In this document: one piece after another, positions 24,781 through 33,216 of the stretch
How the letters are laid out: the number at the start of each line of letters is the position of its first letter
Numbering within the stretch: the stretch's first letter is position 1
DNA from: Rhodospirillales bacterium
GTDB taxonomy: Bacteria; Pseudomonadota; Alphaproteobacteria; Rhodospirillales; GLO-3
Direction: 5' to 3'
Assembly (NCBI GenBank): GCA_003354135.1
Contig: PIVK01000029.1
Coordinates: 1 to 33,770 of the forward strand
DNA length: 33,770 bases
Made by a program: the position numbers and the translations under genes
The notes under the pieces: model-generated
What the model was told of the DNA's origin: nothing
What the model saw: only the letters and a program-made list of their open reading frames with translations
Databases searched by the model: none

Positions 24781-25755
24781 TTACATCAGACCCGCTTCTT
24801 TGTAGTAGCGCGCCGCGCCCTCGTGCAGCGGGGCGCTCAGGCCATCCTTCACCATCTCTTCCTTCTTGAGGTTGCGGAAGGCGGGATGGAGCTTGCGAAA
24901 CTGGCCGAAGTTCTCGAACACCGCCTTGACCACCTGATAGATGACTTCGGCCGGAACCTTGGCCGAGCTGACAAAGGTGGCGCCGACGCCGAAGGTCTTC
25001 ACGTCTTTCGGATTGCCTCGGTACATGCCGCCAGGGATAGTGGCCTGTCGGTAGTAGCTGTTGCCCGCCACCAATTTGTCGATTGCGGCCCCGGAGACCG
25101 AAACGATGCGGCCGTCGCAAGACGTGGTCGATTCCTTGATCGATCCGTTGGGATGACCGACTACATAGACAATAGCATCGATCTTGTTGTCGCACATCGC
25201 CTTGGCCTGTTCGGCGGCCTTAAGCTCCGATGCCAGGGCAAGGCTGTCTTTGGTCCAGCCAAACGCCTTCATCACCACTTCCATGGTGTCCCTATTGCCT
25301 GAACCGGGATTGCCGATGTTGACCCGTTTGCCCTGGAGGTCGGCGAAGGTCTTAATGCCCGAATCGGTTCGCGCCACCACGGTGAAAGGCTCCGGATGGA
25401 CCGAGAAGACCGCGCGCAGATCCTTGTCGGGCCCCTTGTCTTTGAACTTGGATGACCCGGTATAGGCATGGAATTGCAAGTCCGACTGGGCAATGCCCAT
25501 ATCCAATTCTCCGGCCCGGATGGTATTGAGGTTGTAGACCGAGCCGCCCGTGCTCTCTACCGAACAGCGGATGCCGTGTGCCTTACGCCCTTTGTTGACC
25601 AGCCGGCAGATAGCGCCGCCGGTGGGGTAGTAGACTCCGGTTACTCCGCCGGTGCCGATGGTGACGAAACGCTGGTCAGCGGCTTCGGACGGACCGCTGC
25701 CGATGACGATGGCGACCGTTGCGAGAGCCAGGAACGGGATGGTCAAGGTCTTCAT
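24781..25755 (-). CDS. TAXI-family TRAP solute-binding protein
   Basis: 324 residues. A signal peptide (about 1-25, ending SEAA) is followed by [21 protein letters not shown], the typical TAXI opening, and then [13 protein letters not shown] and [15 protein letters not shown] proteins deliver glutamate-like or other organic acids to the fused permease encoded next. The ATG at 25755 is chosen because GAGGAAG lies just upstream and a proper signal peptide results; the open frame extends 15 codons further. Its stop directly abuts the permease start, so translation is probably coupled. Confidence 0.93.
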   Translation of the reverse strand: MKTLTIPFLALATVAIVIGSGPSEAADQRFVTIGTGGVTGVYYPTGGAICRLVNKGRKAHGIRCSVESTGGSVYNLNTIRAGELDMGIAQSDLQFHAYTGSSKFKDKGPDKDLRAVFSVHPEPFTVVARTDSGIKTFADLQGKRVNIGNPGSGNRDTMEVVMKAFGWTKDSLALASELKAAEQAKAMCDNKIDAIVYVVGHPNGSIKESTTSCDGRIVSVSGAAIDKLVAGNSYYRQATIPGGMYRGNPKDVKTFGVGATFVSSAKVPAEVIYQVVKAVFENFGQFRKLHPAFRNLKKEEMVKDGLSAPLHEGAARYYKEAGLM

Positions 25756-25835
25756 CTGAGGCTTCCTCTGTTGTTCGTTACGCTTTAGGATGAGCGCCAA
25801 CGTATCACACCCCCCATCAATTGATCGATAGTTTC

Positions 25836-26351
25836 ATGGACCTCAAAAACCACATCCGTTCCATTCCCGATTTTCCCAAGCCGGGGATCCTGTTCTACGA
25901 CATCTCGACATTGTTGGCGCATGAAGACGCCTGGCAGGTGGCCATGGGGCGCATGGCCCGCTTGGTCAGGGCCTATAACCCGGATCTTTTGGTGGGAATC
26001 GAATCCCGCGGCTTCCTGGTTGCGGCCCCCCTAGCGCTCAAACTGGGTTGCGGGTTCGTCATGGCTCGCAAGAAAGGCAAACTGCCGGGCGAGACCATTT
26101 CCCACGAGTACGACCTAGAATACGGCACGGACACCATCGAGATTCAGAAGGACGCCGTCCAGCCCGGCCAGCGGGTCGTGATCCTGGACGATCTTCTGGC
26201 CACGGGCGGGACCATGGCGGCGGCAATCGAGTTGCTGCGCAACGTGGGGGCCGATGTGACCGGAGCGGCCAACATCATCGAGCTCTCGTTTCTCAACGGG
26301 CGGGCCAAACTCGACGTCCCCGTCGACTGCCTGATCAGTTACGACGAATAG
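25836..26351 (+). CDS. apt: Adenine phosphoribosyltransferase
   Basis: Salvages adenine with PRPP to give AMP in the cytoplasm. The 171-residue product opens [18 protein letters not shown], the typical APRT start. It has [14 protein letters not shown] in the middle and the PRPP-binding motif [13 protein letters not shown] at about 113-125. Length is normal for the family (170-180). The open frame begins 5 codons earlier at a TTG, but the ATG at 25836 fits the family. It diverges from the TAXI gene (80 bp between starts) and converges with moaA, with 4 bp between stop codons. Confidence 0.95.
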   Translation: MDLKNHIRSIPDFPKPGILFYDISTLLAHEDAWQVAMGRMARLVRAYNPDLLVGIESRGFLVAAPLALKLGCGFVMARKKGKLPGETISHEYDLEYGTDTIEIQKDAVQPGQRVVILDDLLATGGTMAAAIELLRNVGADVTGAANIIELSFLNGRAKLDVPVDCLISYDE

Positions 26352-26355
26352 GGTG

Positions 26356-27354
26356 TCAACCGCCAGTCAGGTTCATGTGACGGCCGATGACCGACCGGTC
26401 GTTTCCGGGCCCGGGCGCAAACCCGTGGCCGGAGGGCTTGGCGGCGATGGCCTTGTCGATAGCCTCCATCAGTGGGCCGTCGTCAGCGGCGACGCGCAGT
26501 GGGGTGCGCAGGTCGGCTGCGTCATTTTGCCCCAGGCACATGTAAAGAATGCCGGTGCAGGTCAGCCGGACACGGTTGCAGCTGTCGCAGAAGTGGGCCG
26601 AGAGTGGGGTGATGAAGCCCAGTTTCTGTCCCGTCTCCTCCACCAGCGTATAGCGTGCCGGCCCGCCCGTGGTTTCGTCCAAGGGAGTTAGTGTCCAGAT
26701 CTCTCCAAGGCGGTCGCGGACCTCGGACAGGGGCAGGAACTCGTCCGCCCGTCCGCCGCCCGTTTCCCCGAAGGGCATGGCCTCGATGAAGGTGAGGCCG
26801 AACCCCTCCTTGGCGCACCAGCGGACCATGGTCTCGAACTCTCCGGTTTCGTAAGGCCCGAGCGCAACCTTATTGATCTTGATCTTGAGCCCTGCGGCCT
26901 TGGCGGCGGCAATGCCGTCCAGAACCTGGGCGAGGCGGTCCTGGCGAGTGATGGCCTGGAAACGCCCGGGGTCCAGGGTGTCGAGAGAGATGTTGATCCG
27001 TTTGACGCCGCAGGTTGCCAACTCGTCTGCGTAGCGGCGCAGTTGGCTGGCGTTGGTGGTCAGAGTCAGTTCGTCAAGCGCTCCGCTCTCCAGGTGACGC
27101 GAGAGGGCCCGCACCAGGACCATGATGTTGCGTCGGACTAGGGGTTCGCCGCCAGTCAGGCGGATCTTGCGCACGCCGCGCGCGACGAAGGCGCTACAGA
27201 CCCGGCCCAGTTCCTCCAGACTAAGCAGGTCGTCGCGGGGAACGAAACTGATGTCCTCTGCCATACAGTAGTAACAGCGGAAATCGCACCGGTCCGTAAC
27301 CGAGACCCGGAGGTAGGTGACGGTACGACCAAAGGGGTCGATCAGAGGGGACAT
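26356..27354 (-). CDS. moaA: GTP 3',8-cyclase, molybdenum cofactor biosynthesis
   Basis: A radical-SAM enzyme that converts GTP to 3',8-cyclo-dihydro-GTP, the first step of molybdopterin synthesis. In the 332-residue protein the SAM cluster is CxxxCxxC at C23, C27 and C30. The GTP-binding second cluster is CxxC-13-C at C256, C259 and C273. LTGGEPL and the conserved C-terminal Gly-Gly are present. I chose ATG 27354; TTG two codons earlier is possible. No moaC, moaD or moaE gene is in the window. Neighbours at 28.7-30 kb also suggest molybdenum metabolism. Confidence 0.96.
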   Translation of the reverse strand: MSPLIDPFGRTVTYLRVSVTDRCDFRCYYCMAEDISFVPRDDLLSLEELGRVCSAFVARGVRKIRLTGGEPLVRRNIMVLVRALSRHLESGALDELTLTTNASQLRRYADELATCGVKRINISLDTLDPGRFQAITRQDRLAQVLDGIAAAKAAGLKIKINKVALGPYETGEFETMVRWCAKEGFGLTFIEAMPFGETGGGRADEFLPLSEVRDRLGEIWTLTPLDETTGGPARYTLVEETGQKLGFITPLSAHFCDSCNRVRLTCTGILYMCLGQNDAADLRTPLRVAADDGPLMEAIDKAIAAKPSGHGFAPGPGNDRSVIGRHMNLTGG

Positions 27355-27694
27355 GGCCAATTTGTTATCATGAAGGGGTCGTTCTATCCAGCGGTATACA
27401 GCGCTCTATGCCGGATCCTCGCTGAGAACAATCCCAACGTCCACATCTTTTGTCGAGGCGTTACGATGGACTTAGAGAATAAAGAACATAGAATTTTTTG
27501 GCTGTCCCAGATAACTGGACCAGATTATTCAGGTGGACAGATCGGTGTGGATTAGGGCTGGCCTGGTATAGGCATAGACGTGTGGCCGTACGGAGAAGTG
27601 GCCGGGATGTTGGAACCGGAGCTGGGTTGAGGCACCTGGCGATAATCCGTGGCAGTCTCGGCAAAGCTGCGGTAGCGCGAAAGCGCGCCTAAAT
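27355..27694. other. Intergenic region upstream of moaA
   Basis: 340 bp without a supported gene. Dyad sequence lies at 27502-27540: CTGTCC ... GGACAG outside and CTGG-a-CCAG inside, slightly off-centre. It might be an operator or a relic of a mobile-element end. It follows an AT-rich patch at 27476-27500. A short plus-strand frame from 27370 is not convincing. Confidence 0.35.
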
Positions 27695-28645
27695 CTACGA
27701 CACCACGAACTGGTGCAGGTACAGGTACAGGATCACCGATATGCTTACTACCGAAAAAGTGGTGGATAAAAACACGGTAGTCGTGGCCAGGGCGCAAGCG
27801 GCACGATACCGCTCGGCAAAGAGATAGGTGTTGACTCCCGAGGGTTGCGCAGCCATCAGGGTCGCGACCATCGCCCATAGCGGCTCCAACCCGAAGACCC
27901 TTGTCGCCAGAATCCAAACCAGTGCCGGCATCAGCAGGTTTTTCATCGACAGGATAAACAGCGATTGCCGAAGTTGCCCGGCTATGTGGTATCGGGACAG
28001 GGCGGCGCCCAGAGAAAACAAGGCACAGGCAGCTACTGCATTCTGCATGTAGAGCGCGATCTGATCAATGGGCTGCGGTAGATGCATGCCGGTGCGATTG
28101 AGCGTTAGACCCACCGCAAGACCGGCGAGAATCGGATTTTTCAGCAAACCCTTGATTGTGTTGAGCGCGACCGTCACACCAGATCCGCCACCGTGTCTTC
28201 CATACTCCAGCAACAGCGTCGTTAGGGTGAACAGACTCAACCCGTGAACCGACAGGATGATAAAGAAGGGCAGCGCCCCCTCTTCGCCGAAGGTCAGCAT
28301 CACCAGAGGCAGACCCAACAGGACGTTGTTACCGAATGCGCAGCCGAAACCGGTAATGATCCGCCTATCCGGATCCTGCTTGAACACCACCGCCCCGATC
28401 AGCATCCCCATGGCGTAGAGCGCAAAGGTGGGGAGGTAGTAACTGCCGAGCAGATCCCAGGGAAGTTGTTGTGGCAGTTGTGCGGCAGCAAAGGTGCGGA
28501 TCAGCATCAGCGGCATCGCATAGTCGAAGACGAAGCGCGCGAGACCACTTGCCGCCGTCTCGGGAAACATGCCGGTGCGGGCGGCTAGGTAGCCGATCAG
28601 GCTGAGGCCGAATACCGGCGTGACGATTTGGATTACTTCGTGCAA
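27695..28645 (-). CDS. AEC (auxin efflux carrier) family transporter
   Basis: A 316-residue integral membrane protein with about ten helices. The family pattern is visible: an N-terminal half with FDYAMPLMLIRTFA, FGCAFGNNVLLGLPLV in the middle, and a second half with KNPILAGLAVGL and late MAAQPSGVNTYLFA. AEC proteins (MdcF-like) move organic acids such as malonate or other small anions; the substrate here is unknown. The start is TTG 28645, with AGGAG 9 bp upstream and no better ATG. It lies downstream of the DUF2478 fusion gene on the same strand, with 154 bp between them. Confidence 0.88.
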   Translation of the reverse strand: MHEVIQIVTPVFGLSLIGYLAARTGMFPETAASGLARFVFDYAMPLMLIRTFAAAQLPQQLPWDLLGSYYLPTFALYAMGMLIGAVVFKQDPDRRIITGFGCAFGNNVLLGLPLVMLTFGEEGALPFFIILSVHGLSLFTLTTLLLEYGRHGGGSGVTVALNTIKGLLKNPILAGLAVGLTLNRTGMHLPQPIDQIALYMQNAVAACALFSLGAALSRYHIAGQLRQSLFILSMKNLLMPALVWILATRVFGLEPLWAMVATLMAAQPSGVNTYLFAERYRAACALATTTVFLSTTFSVVSISVILYLYLHQFVVS

Positions 28646-28684
28646 CCGCCGGCTCTCCTGGAGTTTTTATTGGTGAAGCCGTGA

Positions 28685-28816
28685 ATGCCTAATATGAAAG
28701 TCATTGGCGCCGGATGCGTTTGGCCCCCACCGGATTCCGCTCAGTATCCCTTCTTCAACGTCAACTGTCCCGAAGATATTGAAGAGGTCGAACGGATTCT
28801 CAGCCGGCAAGGGTAA
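28685..28816 (+). pseudogene. Possible mobA-like C-terminal fragment
   Basis: A 43-residue frame on the plus strand. Its last half, YPFFNVNCPEDIEEVERIL, resembles the C-terminal end of molybdenum cofactor nucleotidyltransferases (MobA/MocA: FFNxNTPEDLxxAExLL). The rest of such a protein is missing; a TGA stop closes the frame just upstream. It overlaps the end of the DUF2478 gene on the other strand. I read it as a decayed remnant, supported by the molybdenum-related neighbours. Confidence 0.45.
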
Positions 28817-30026
28817 GGGTATGCCCGAAGGCCGAAAGGTCTCGCGCTCCGGCGCCGGCGCCGTCGGCCACGGCTTGGGCCGCGCCGTCGGGATCGGTGA
28901 TCACCAAGCCGGCCAGGCGGTCGATCCCGTACGCGTAAAGGCGTTCGGTGAGCGGTGTTGCGGGGCCGAGCAGGGACACGCTCACCAAAGCCGCGGGGGC
29001 CGGTCGAGCGGCTTCGACGATGCTGGGCAGTGTCTTGTCGGCCAGCGCGGACGACGAGACGATGACACCTTCGGCTTCCGGCAAAAGCCATCCCCCCGCT
29101 GCATCGGGCAGCGCGTCCTCGCCGATCCGGCCCTTCAGCATTTTGTCTTCGGCCAGGCGCTGGGTCAGATGAGGCAGATTGCCGACGACGGTGACTAGAT
29201 CGTCGGTGGGTTCGGGCAGCGGTGGCAGCTCCGGCGCGTTCTCGGCCAGACCCGGATGGTTGTAATGAGCGTTGACGGCGGCGAGTCCCAAGGCGGTCTC
29301 CGGGCCCCAGTTCAGAAGCTCCTCGGCCAGGGTCTTGAGGGAAACTCCCGCCAAGTCTGCGGTATCGGTGGTCAGTTTCCCGCGGAGCGGCGCCAGTCCG
29401 GTGCCCGCCGGGCTCTCTACCAGGACCCAGTGTGGACCGACCACCACCCGTCGGACCGGAACGTCGGCAACTCCCAGCACCAGATCGCGATAGAGACGGC
29501 GAGGCCCCCACCAGTGCCAGAGCGCCGCCTCCTCGCAGGCGAGCAAGACGCTCAACCCACCACTGAGGTGGTTCCAATCCTCGAGTGCGGTGGCCGGGAC
29601 GGCGACCAGGGTTGGTATCCCCCCGGCCATGGCCGTGAGGATCTCCTGGGCCAAGCCCTCGTTCTTCTGTTCCTGTTCGCCGAACTTCTCGACAACGATC
29701 AGGTCCAGGCGTTGATCTATGGCCCGGTGCAGCGCACCGGCGGATTCGGCCAGCCTACTCTTGTCGAGTGCACAACTGCCGTCGGCGATCTGGCCCGGCG
29801 TCGGCCGGCCGATGGGGACGCGCCGGCCGGTGTCGACCTCGATGGCATCCATGCCGATCTTGACGCCATTCTTGTCGTAGAGGATTTCCTGGACGATGCC
29901 GCCCACCCGCCAGTTCCGAGCCCGGAGCTGTTCCGCGAAACGGGCCAGGGCGCCGCGGTCCTCGGTTTTGCGGGTATAGAGCACGGCGCCGGGAGCCAGG
30001 GGCGGAACGTCGGACAGGCTCGACAT
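28800..30026 (-). CDS. DUF2478 fused to DUF4213/DUF364 (putative metal-related protein)
   Basis: A 408-residue soluble protein joining two families. Residues about 12-170 look like DUF2478, a P-loop-like domain named for its link to molybdenum transport, with VLYTRKTEDRGALARFAEQL at 15-34 and LIVVEKFGEQE near 109. Residues about 175-405 match DUF4213 plus DUF364, a putative metal-chelation family, with GLAAVNAHYN at 247-256 and a Rossmann-like end. I know of these families separately; the fusion suggests a joint role in molybdate or metallocofactor handling (inference). ATG 30026 has AGGAG 8 bp upstream, better spaced than ATG 30032. Confidence 0.72.
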   Translation of the reverse strand: MSSLSDVPPLAPGAVLYTRKTEDRGALARFAEQLRARNWRVGGIVQEILYDKNGVKIGMDAIEVDTGRRVPIGRPTPGQIADGSCALDKSRLAESAGALHRAIDQRLDLIVVEKFGEQEQKNEGLAQEILTAMAGGIPTLVAVPATALEDWNHLSGGLSVLLACEEAALWHWWGPRRLYRDLVLGVADVPVRRVVVGPHWVLVESPAGTGLAPLRGKLTTDTADLAGVSLKTLAEELLNWGPETALGLAAVNAHYNHPGLAENAPELPPLPEPTDDLVTVVGNLPHLTQRLAEDKMLKGRIGEDALPDAAGGWLLPEAEGVIVSSSALADKTLPSIVEAARPAPAALVSVSLLGPATPLTERLYAYGIDRLAGLVITDPDGAAQAVADGAGAGARDLSAFGHTLTLAG

Positions 30027-30201
30027 TGACATGTCTCCTTATTCACCGGTTTGACGACGAAAGACAAGGGGAACGATCATGAAGTGCGGAAAAACGACAA
30101 GATCCAAGGTGCGAATCATGGCCGCTCCCCCGTTTTCATCACATCAAACGGATTCTACCCAATGCGGCAAAGGCGTGGGGGGGGGGCGAAGTAGCCTTTC
30201 A

Positions 30202-30231
30202 TTAACCTTGTTTATTAGCGGTTTTTTAACG
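30202..30231 (+). promoter_or_regulatory. CtrA-like half-sites upstream of sciP
   Basis: TTAACC at 30202 and TTAACG at 30226 resemble halves of the CtrA box (TTAA-N7-TTAA) but are not spaced as a full site. sciP is a CtrA target in Caulobacter, so a regulatory role is plausible. Confidence 0.3.
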
Positions 30232-30288
30232 GGCTGTAGGCTATTCAGGGAGTCGAATCCAACAAGCGGAGAGACGAGAAGCGAGATC

Positions 30289-30615
30289 ATGAGAGGACAG
30301 AACACCAGTTTTTCCGATCAGCCGAGGCTCTTGAACGAGTCCCCCGGCTCTGCCGGCCGGTCTCTCAGCCGCGATGATCTCCCGTCTCCAAACACTAAAC
30401 GCTGGGTGACCCGGCGCAAGGCCGAAGTGGTGGCCGGCGTCCGGGCTGGGCTCATCACCCTGGAAGAAGCTTGCGAGCGCTATTCCTTGTCGTTGGATGA
30501 ATTCGCCTCCTGGCAGAGGCTCTTCGACAGCCATGGCCTGGCCGGGCTGCGGACAACGCGAACCCAGAGCTACCGGCCCGAACTTGGTGCCCCCTCCAGC
30601 CCATCCTTCGCCTGA
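30289..30615 (+). CDS. sciP: CtrA inhibitor SciP (DUF1153)
   Basis: A 108-residue small helix-turn-helix protein. The DUF1153 core at about 31-95 is unmistakable: LPSPNTKRWVTRRKAEVV, then LEEACERYSLSLDEFASW and HGLAGLR. In Caulobacter, SciP binds CtrA and its promoters and represses CtrA-dependent flagellar and cell-cycle genes after G1. It lies upstream of the flagellar genes fliF and fliG on the same strand. The frame is open upstream to 30079, but the ATG at 30289 gives a normal-sized protein; the extra about 30 N-terminal residues are unusually long. The family is sure, the start less so. Confidence 0.92.
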   Translation: MRGQNTSFSDQPRLLNESPGSAGRSLSRDDLPSPNTKRWVTRRKAEVVAGVRAGLITLEEACERYSLSLDEFASWQRLFDSHGLAGLRTTRTQSYRPELGAPSSPSFA

Positions 30616-30733
30616 CGCATCCTTTCTTACTTAATTTTGAATTCCATCCAGCCCCCCCGGATTCCGGGGAGTCCGGGCTTGTTCTCGTAATGGCCGTTGC
30701 CGCCATTGGTCGCCGCTAAATTCTCAAACGAAG

Positions 30734-30761
30734 TGCAACACCGGAATTCTCCGGAGTTGCA
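30734..30761. repeat. Long hairpin dyad
   Basis: TGCAAC-a-CCGGA-attc-TCCGG-a-GTTGCA: 11 paired bases with one internal A/A mismatch. No T-tract follows on either strand, so it could be an operator or a dispersed palindrome rather than a terminator. Confidence 0.55.
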
Positions 30762-31403
30762 ATGGAAAAACGAGGGTTGGGTCATGGCTGACAAATATGG
30801 TGACCGGACGAGCGTATAAGATAATTACGGAACAGTTGAAAATGATGCACCGGATCAGCAGATCCTCGATGCATCCGACGAATCTGGCCGAGAGCAGGGT
30901 CGATACCGACAGCGATATCGGAGACGCCAAACAGCAGGCCGCTCCGGAAACCGTTGATGACGTGGGTCGCAACGATGTCCAGGACATCGCCAACATCTAC
31001 TTCGGCGGCCACGAACAGAAGTTCGGTCGCGTCGGAAAGCAGGCTGAGGTCCGGAGGCGGTGGAACATGAGACATCATACCTTGACTCAGTGTCCGGCCG
31101 GAAAAGAACGCCGCTAGCTCAAAGGGTTGTGATCTTCCACATTAAATCCCGTCATCGCTCTCGGGTAAGACGCGAATCCAGGTTATTTGCGGGGTTTGTG
31201 GATTTCCACCCTCACAGGAATGACAGGCGGAGAATCTACGGGGACCGTAACCTGTTGAAAATGTGTTGTTATTTTCTTGATTAGACGGCTCGGATCTTCT
31301 GCGCGAACCGATCAAAAAAACAAGATATGGACGTCAATCTTGCTAAATGTACTATATATAGGAGAGCGATTAGGGGCATTATTTCACTAATGGTTGCATG
31401 TCG

Positions 31404-31464
31404 TTAACCACTCCTTCACCATGCTAAGCATATACTAAACGTATTCCCTGGAAAGGTAAATGCT
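31404..31464 (+). promoter_or_regulatory. Candidate fliF promoter: CtrA half-site and sigma-54-like -24/-12
   Basis: TTAACC at 31404-31409 is a CtrA half-site. TGG at 31449-31451 and TGC at 31461-31463 place GG and GC exactly 10 bp apart, the sigma-54 core spacing, although the rest of the consensus is poor. The fliF start is 67 bp further on. Confidence 0.3.
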
Positions 31465-31530
31465 CCTGACTAGAGGGGGGGGATCTTCGCAGACAGGGTG
31501 GGGTCTACGCAACGGACGAGGTAAGAAACC

Positions 31531-33195
31531 GTGGACGCTTTCCTACAGACTATTCGCAACCTGGGTCCGACGCGTCTCGCCGTGGCCGGAAGTGTGATCA
31601 TGCTGATGATCGGCTTTTTCATTTTTTTGACGGCACGCCTAGCTTCTCCGCAACTCGCACTCCTCTACAGCGACCTTGATCCGGGTTCCGCAAGCCAAAT
31701 CGCCCAGCAGTTGAGAGGGCAGAAAATTGAATTCGACATCCGCAACAACGGCACTGCGGTTTACGTTCCCAGTAACGAAGCCCCAAGGCTTCGAATGGAG
31801 ATGGCGAGCAAAGGTATGGCCACCGGCGGCATCGCCACCGGGTACGATATTTTTGACAAGCAGGATACGCTCAGCACCACGAACTTCATGCAGAACGTCA
31901 ACTTGGTGCGGGCCTTGGAAGGCGAGATCTCGCGAACCATTCGTTCGTTAGTCTCGGTCTATTCGGCTCGGGTCCATCTGGTGACGCCCAAGCGGGAGCT
32001 TTTCAGCCGCGAAAAGCAGGAACCTAGTGCGTCGCTGGTGCTCAAGATGAGGGGTTCGAACCGCCTCAGCCATGAGCAGGTTCTCGCCGTGCAGGCCGTG
32101 GTGGCAGGCGCCGTCCCCGGCCTGACCCCCAACCGAATTTCAATCGTCGACGACAAGGGATCCTTACTGGCGCGCGGTTTCGAGGATGAAAGCTCGCCCG
32201 ACTTCATGGCCCGGAAATCCGAAGAGCGCCGGGTTGGCTTTGAGCGGCGCATGACACGGACCATCGAGGAGCTTCTTGAGAATACGGTCGGTTTCGGCAA
32301 GGTGCGGGCCGAGGTCTCGGCCCAAATCGATTTTGATCGTATCAGCACAACGGAAGAAAAATACGATCCCGAAGGCCAGGTGGTCCGCTCAACCCAGACC
32401 ATTGAGGAGCAGGGATCCAGCAAGGAATCCGAGGCCGATCGGGCTGTTAGCGTTGCCCAGAACTTGCCGGACGCCATAGGTGCCGGCGAGTCCGCCACGG
32501 CGACCAGCGCCGAACAGCGAACCGAAGAAGTGGTGAACTTCGAAATCTCCAAGAAGGTCGTCAGCCACACCCGCGAGGGCGGTGTCGTCAAACGCCTGTC
32601 GGTCGCGGTTCTGGTGGACGGAAAGTACGGCCCCGAGGTCGCCCCCGAGACCGAGGAGCCCATCTACAAGGACCGGACCAAGGCCGAGATGGAAAACCTG
32701 GCCGTTCTGGTGCGCAACGCCATCGGTTTCGACGCTGATCGCGGCGACAGTGTCGAAGTCATCAACATGCGCTTTGCCGAACCCACCATTCCGGAAGAGC
32801 CGCAGATCGAGTTGTTCTTCGGCTTCGATAAGGACGACCTCCTGCGCATGGCAGAAATCATGGTCCTCAGCATCGTTGCCATCCTGGTTATCCTTCTGGT
32901 CGTACGGCCGCTGGTCTCCAGAGCCTTCGAGAGCCTGCCGAGTGCGGTAGAAGCGGCCGAAGGCCTGCTGGCCGAACGGGCGCCTGCGCCTGCTCTGGCC
33001 GGACCTGGCGGCGCTCCCTTACCGGTCCTGGCGGAAGGCGTGCCGGAAGAGGAGAGCTTCGAGGAACTCATCGACATCGACCGGGTCGAGGGGCGGGTCA
33101 AGGCTTCGTCGGTCAAGAAAGTCGGCGAGATCGTCGAGAAACACCCGGAAGAAGCCCTTTCCATCCTTCGTTCCTGGATGTACCAGGAAGGCTGA
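31531..33195 (+). CDS. fliF: Flagellar MS-ring protein FliF
   Basis: 554 residues forming the inner-membrane MS ring on which the flagellar motor and export apparatus assemble. A first helix lies at about 17-38, followed by the secretin-type ring-building (YscJ/FliF) domain with LYSDLDPGSASQIAQQL near 50 and the DIFDKQDTLSTTNFMQNVN segment. The second ring domain continues to about 430, a second helix lies at about 437-463, and the C-terminal FliG-binding tail ends VGEIVEKHPEEALSILRSW. The start is GTG 31531, with GAGG 8 bp upstream. It is followed 21 bp later by fliG. Length is normal for alphaproteobacteria. Confidence 0.96.
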   Translation: MDAFLQTIRNLGPTRLAVAGSVIMLMIGFFIFLTARLASPQLALLYSDLDPGSASQIAQQLRGQKIEFDIRNNGTAVYVPSNEAPRLRMEMASKGMATGGIATGYDIFDKQDTLSTTNFMQNVNLVRALEGEISRTIRSLVSVYSARVHLVTPKRELFSREKQEPSASLVLKMRGSNRLSHEQVLAVQAVVAGAVPGLTPNRISIVDDKGSLLARGFEDESSPDFMARKSEERRVGFERRMTRTIEELLENTVGFGKVRAEVSAQIDFDRISTTEEKYDPEGQVVRSTQTIEEQGSSKESEADRAVSVAQNLPDAIGAGESATATSAEQRTEEVVNFEISKKVVSHTREGGVVKRLSVAVLVDGKYGPEVAPETEEPIYKDRTKAEMENLAVLVRNAIGFDADRGDSVEVINMRFAEPTIPEEPQIELFFGFDKDDLLRMAEIMVLSIVAILVILLVVRPLVSRAFESLPSAVEAAEGLLAERAPAPALAGPGGAPLPVLAEGVPEEESFEELIDIDRVEGRVKASSVKKVGEIVEKHPEEALSILRSWMYQEG

Positions 33196-33216
33196 TCCGA
33201 GGTACAATAATCCACG

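Larger units (their letters stand above)
30616..31530. other. 915-bp intergenic region between sciP and fliF
   Basis: I see no gene I can defend. A near-perfect hairpin (30734-30761) and a CCCCGG-att-CCGGGG dyad (30655-30669) follow sciP. The middle (30782-31078) has overlapping frames on both strands with GC-biased codons. The last 250 bp are AT-rich and hold candidate fliF promoter elements. Confidence 0.45.

Noticed and set aside
27370-27555. 61-residue plus-strand frame upstream of moaA
   Set aside because: Composition and lack of a recognised family do not support a gene; it is mainly the moaA upstream region.
30079-30288. 70-residue N-terminal extension of SciP
   Set aside because: SciP proteins are about 90 residues; the extension covers low-complexity and promoter-like sequence with CtrA half-sites.
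30782-31078. 98-residue minus-strand frame (contains DVGDVLDIVATHVINGF)
   Set aside because: Codon use is somewhat gene-like, but there is no recognised family, a weak ribosome-binding site and an equally open frame on the other strand. It could be a decayed gene.
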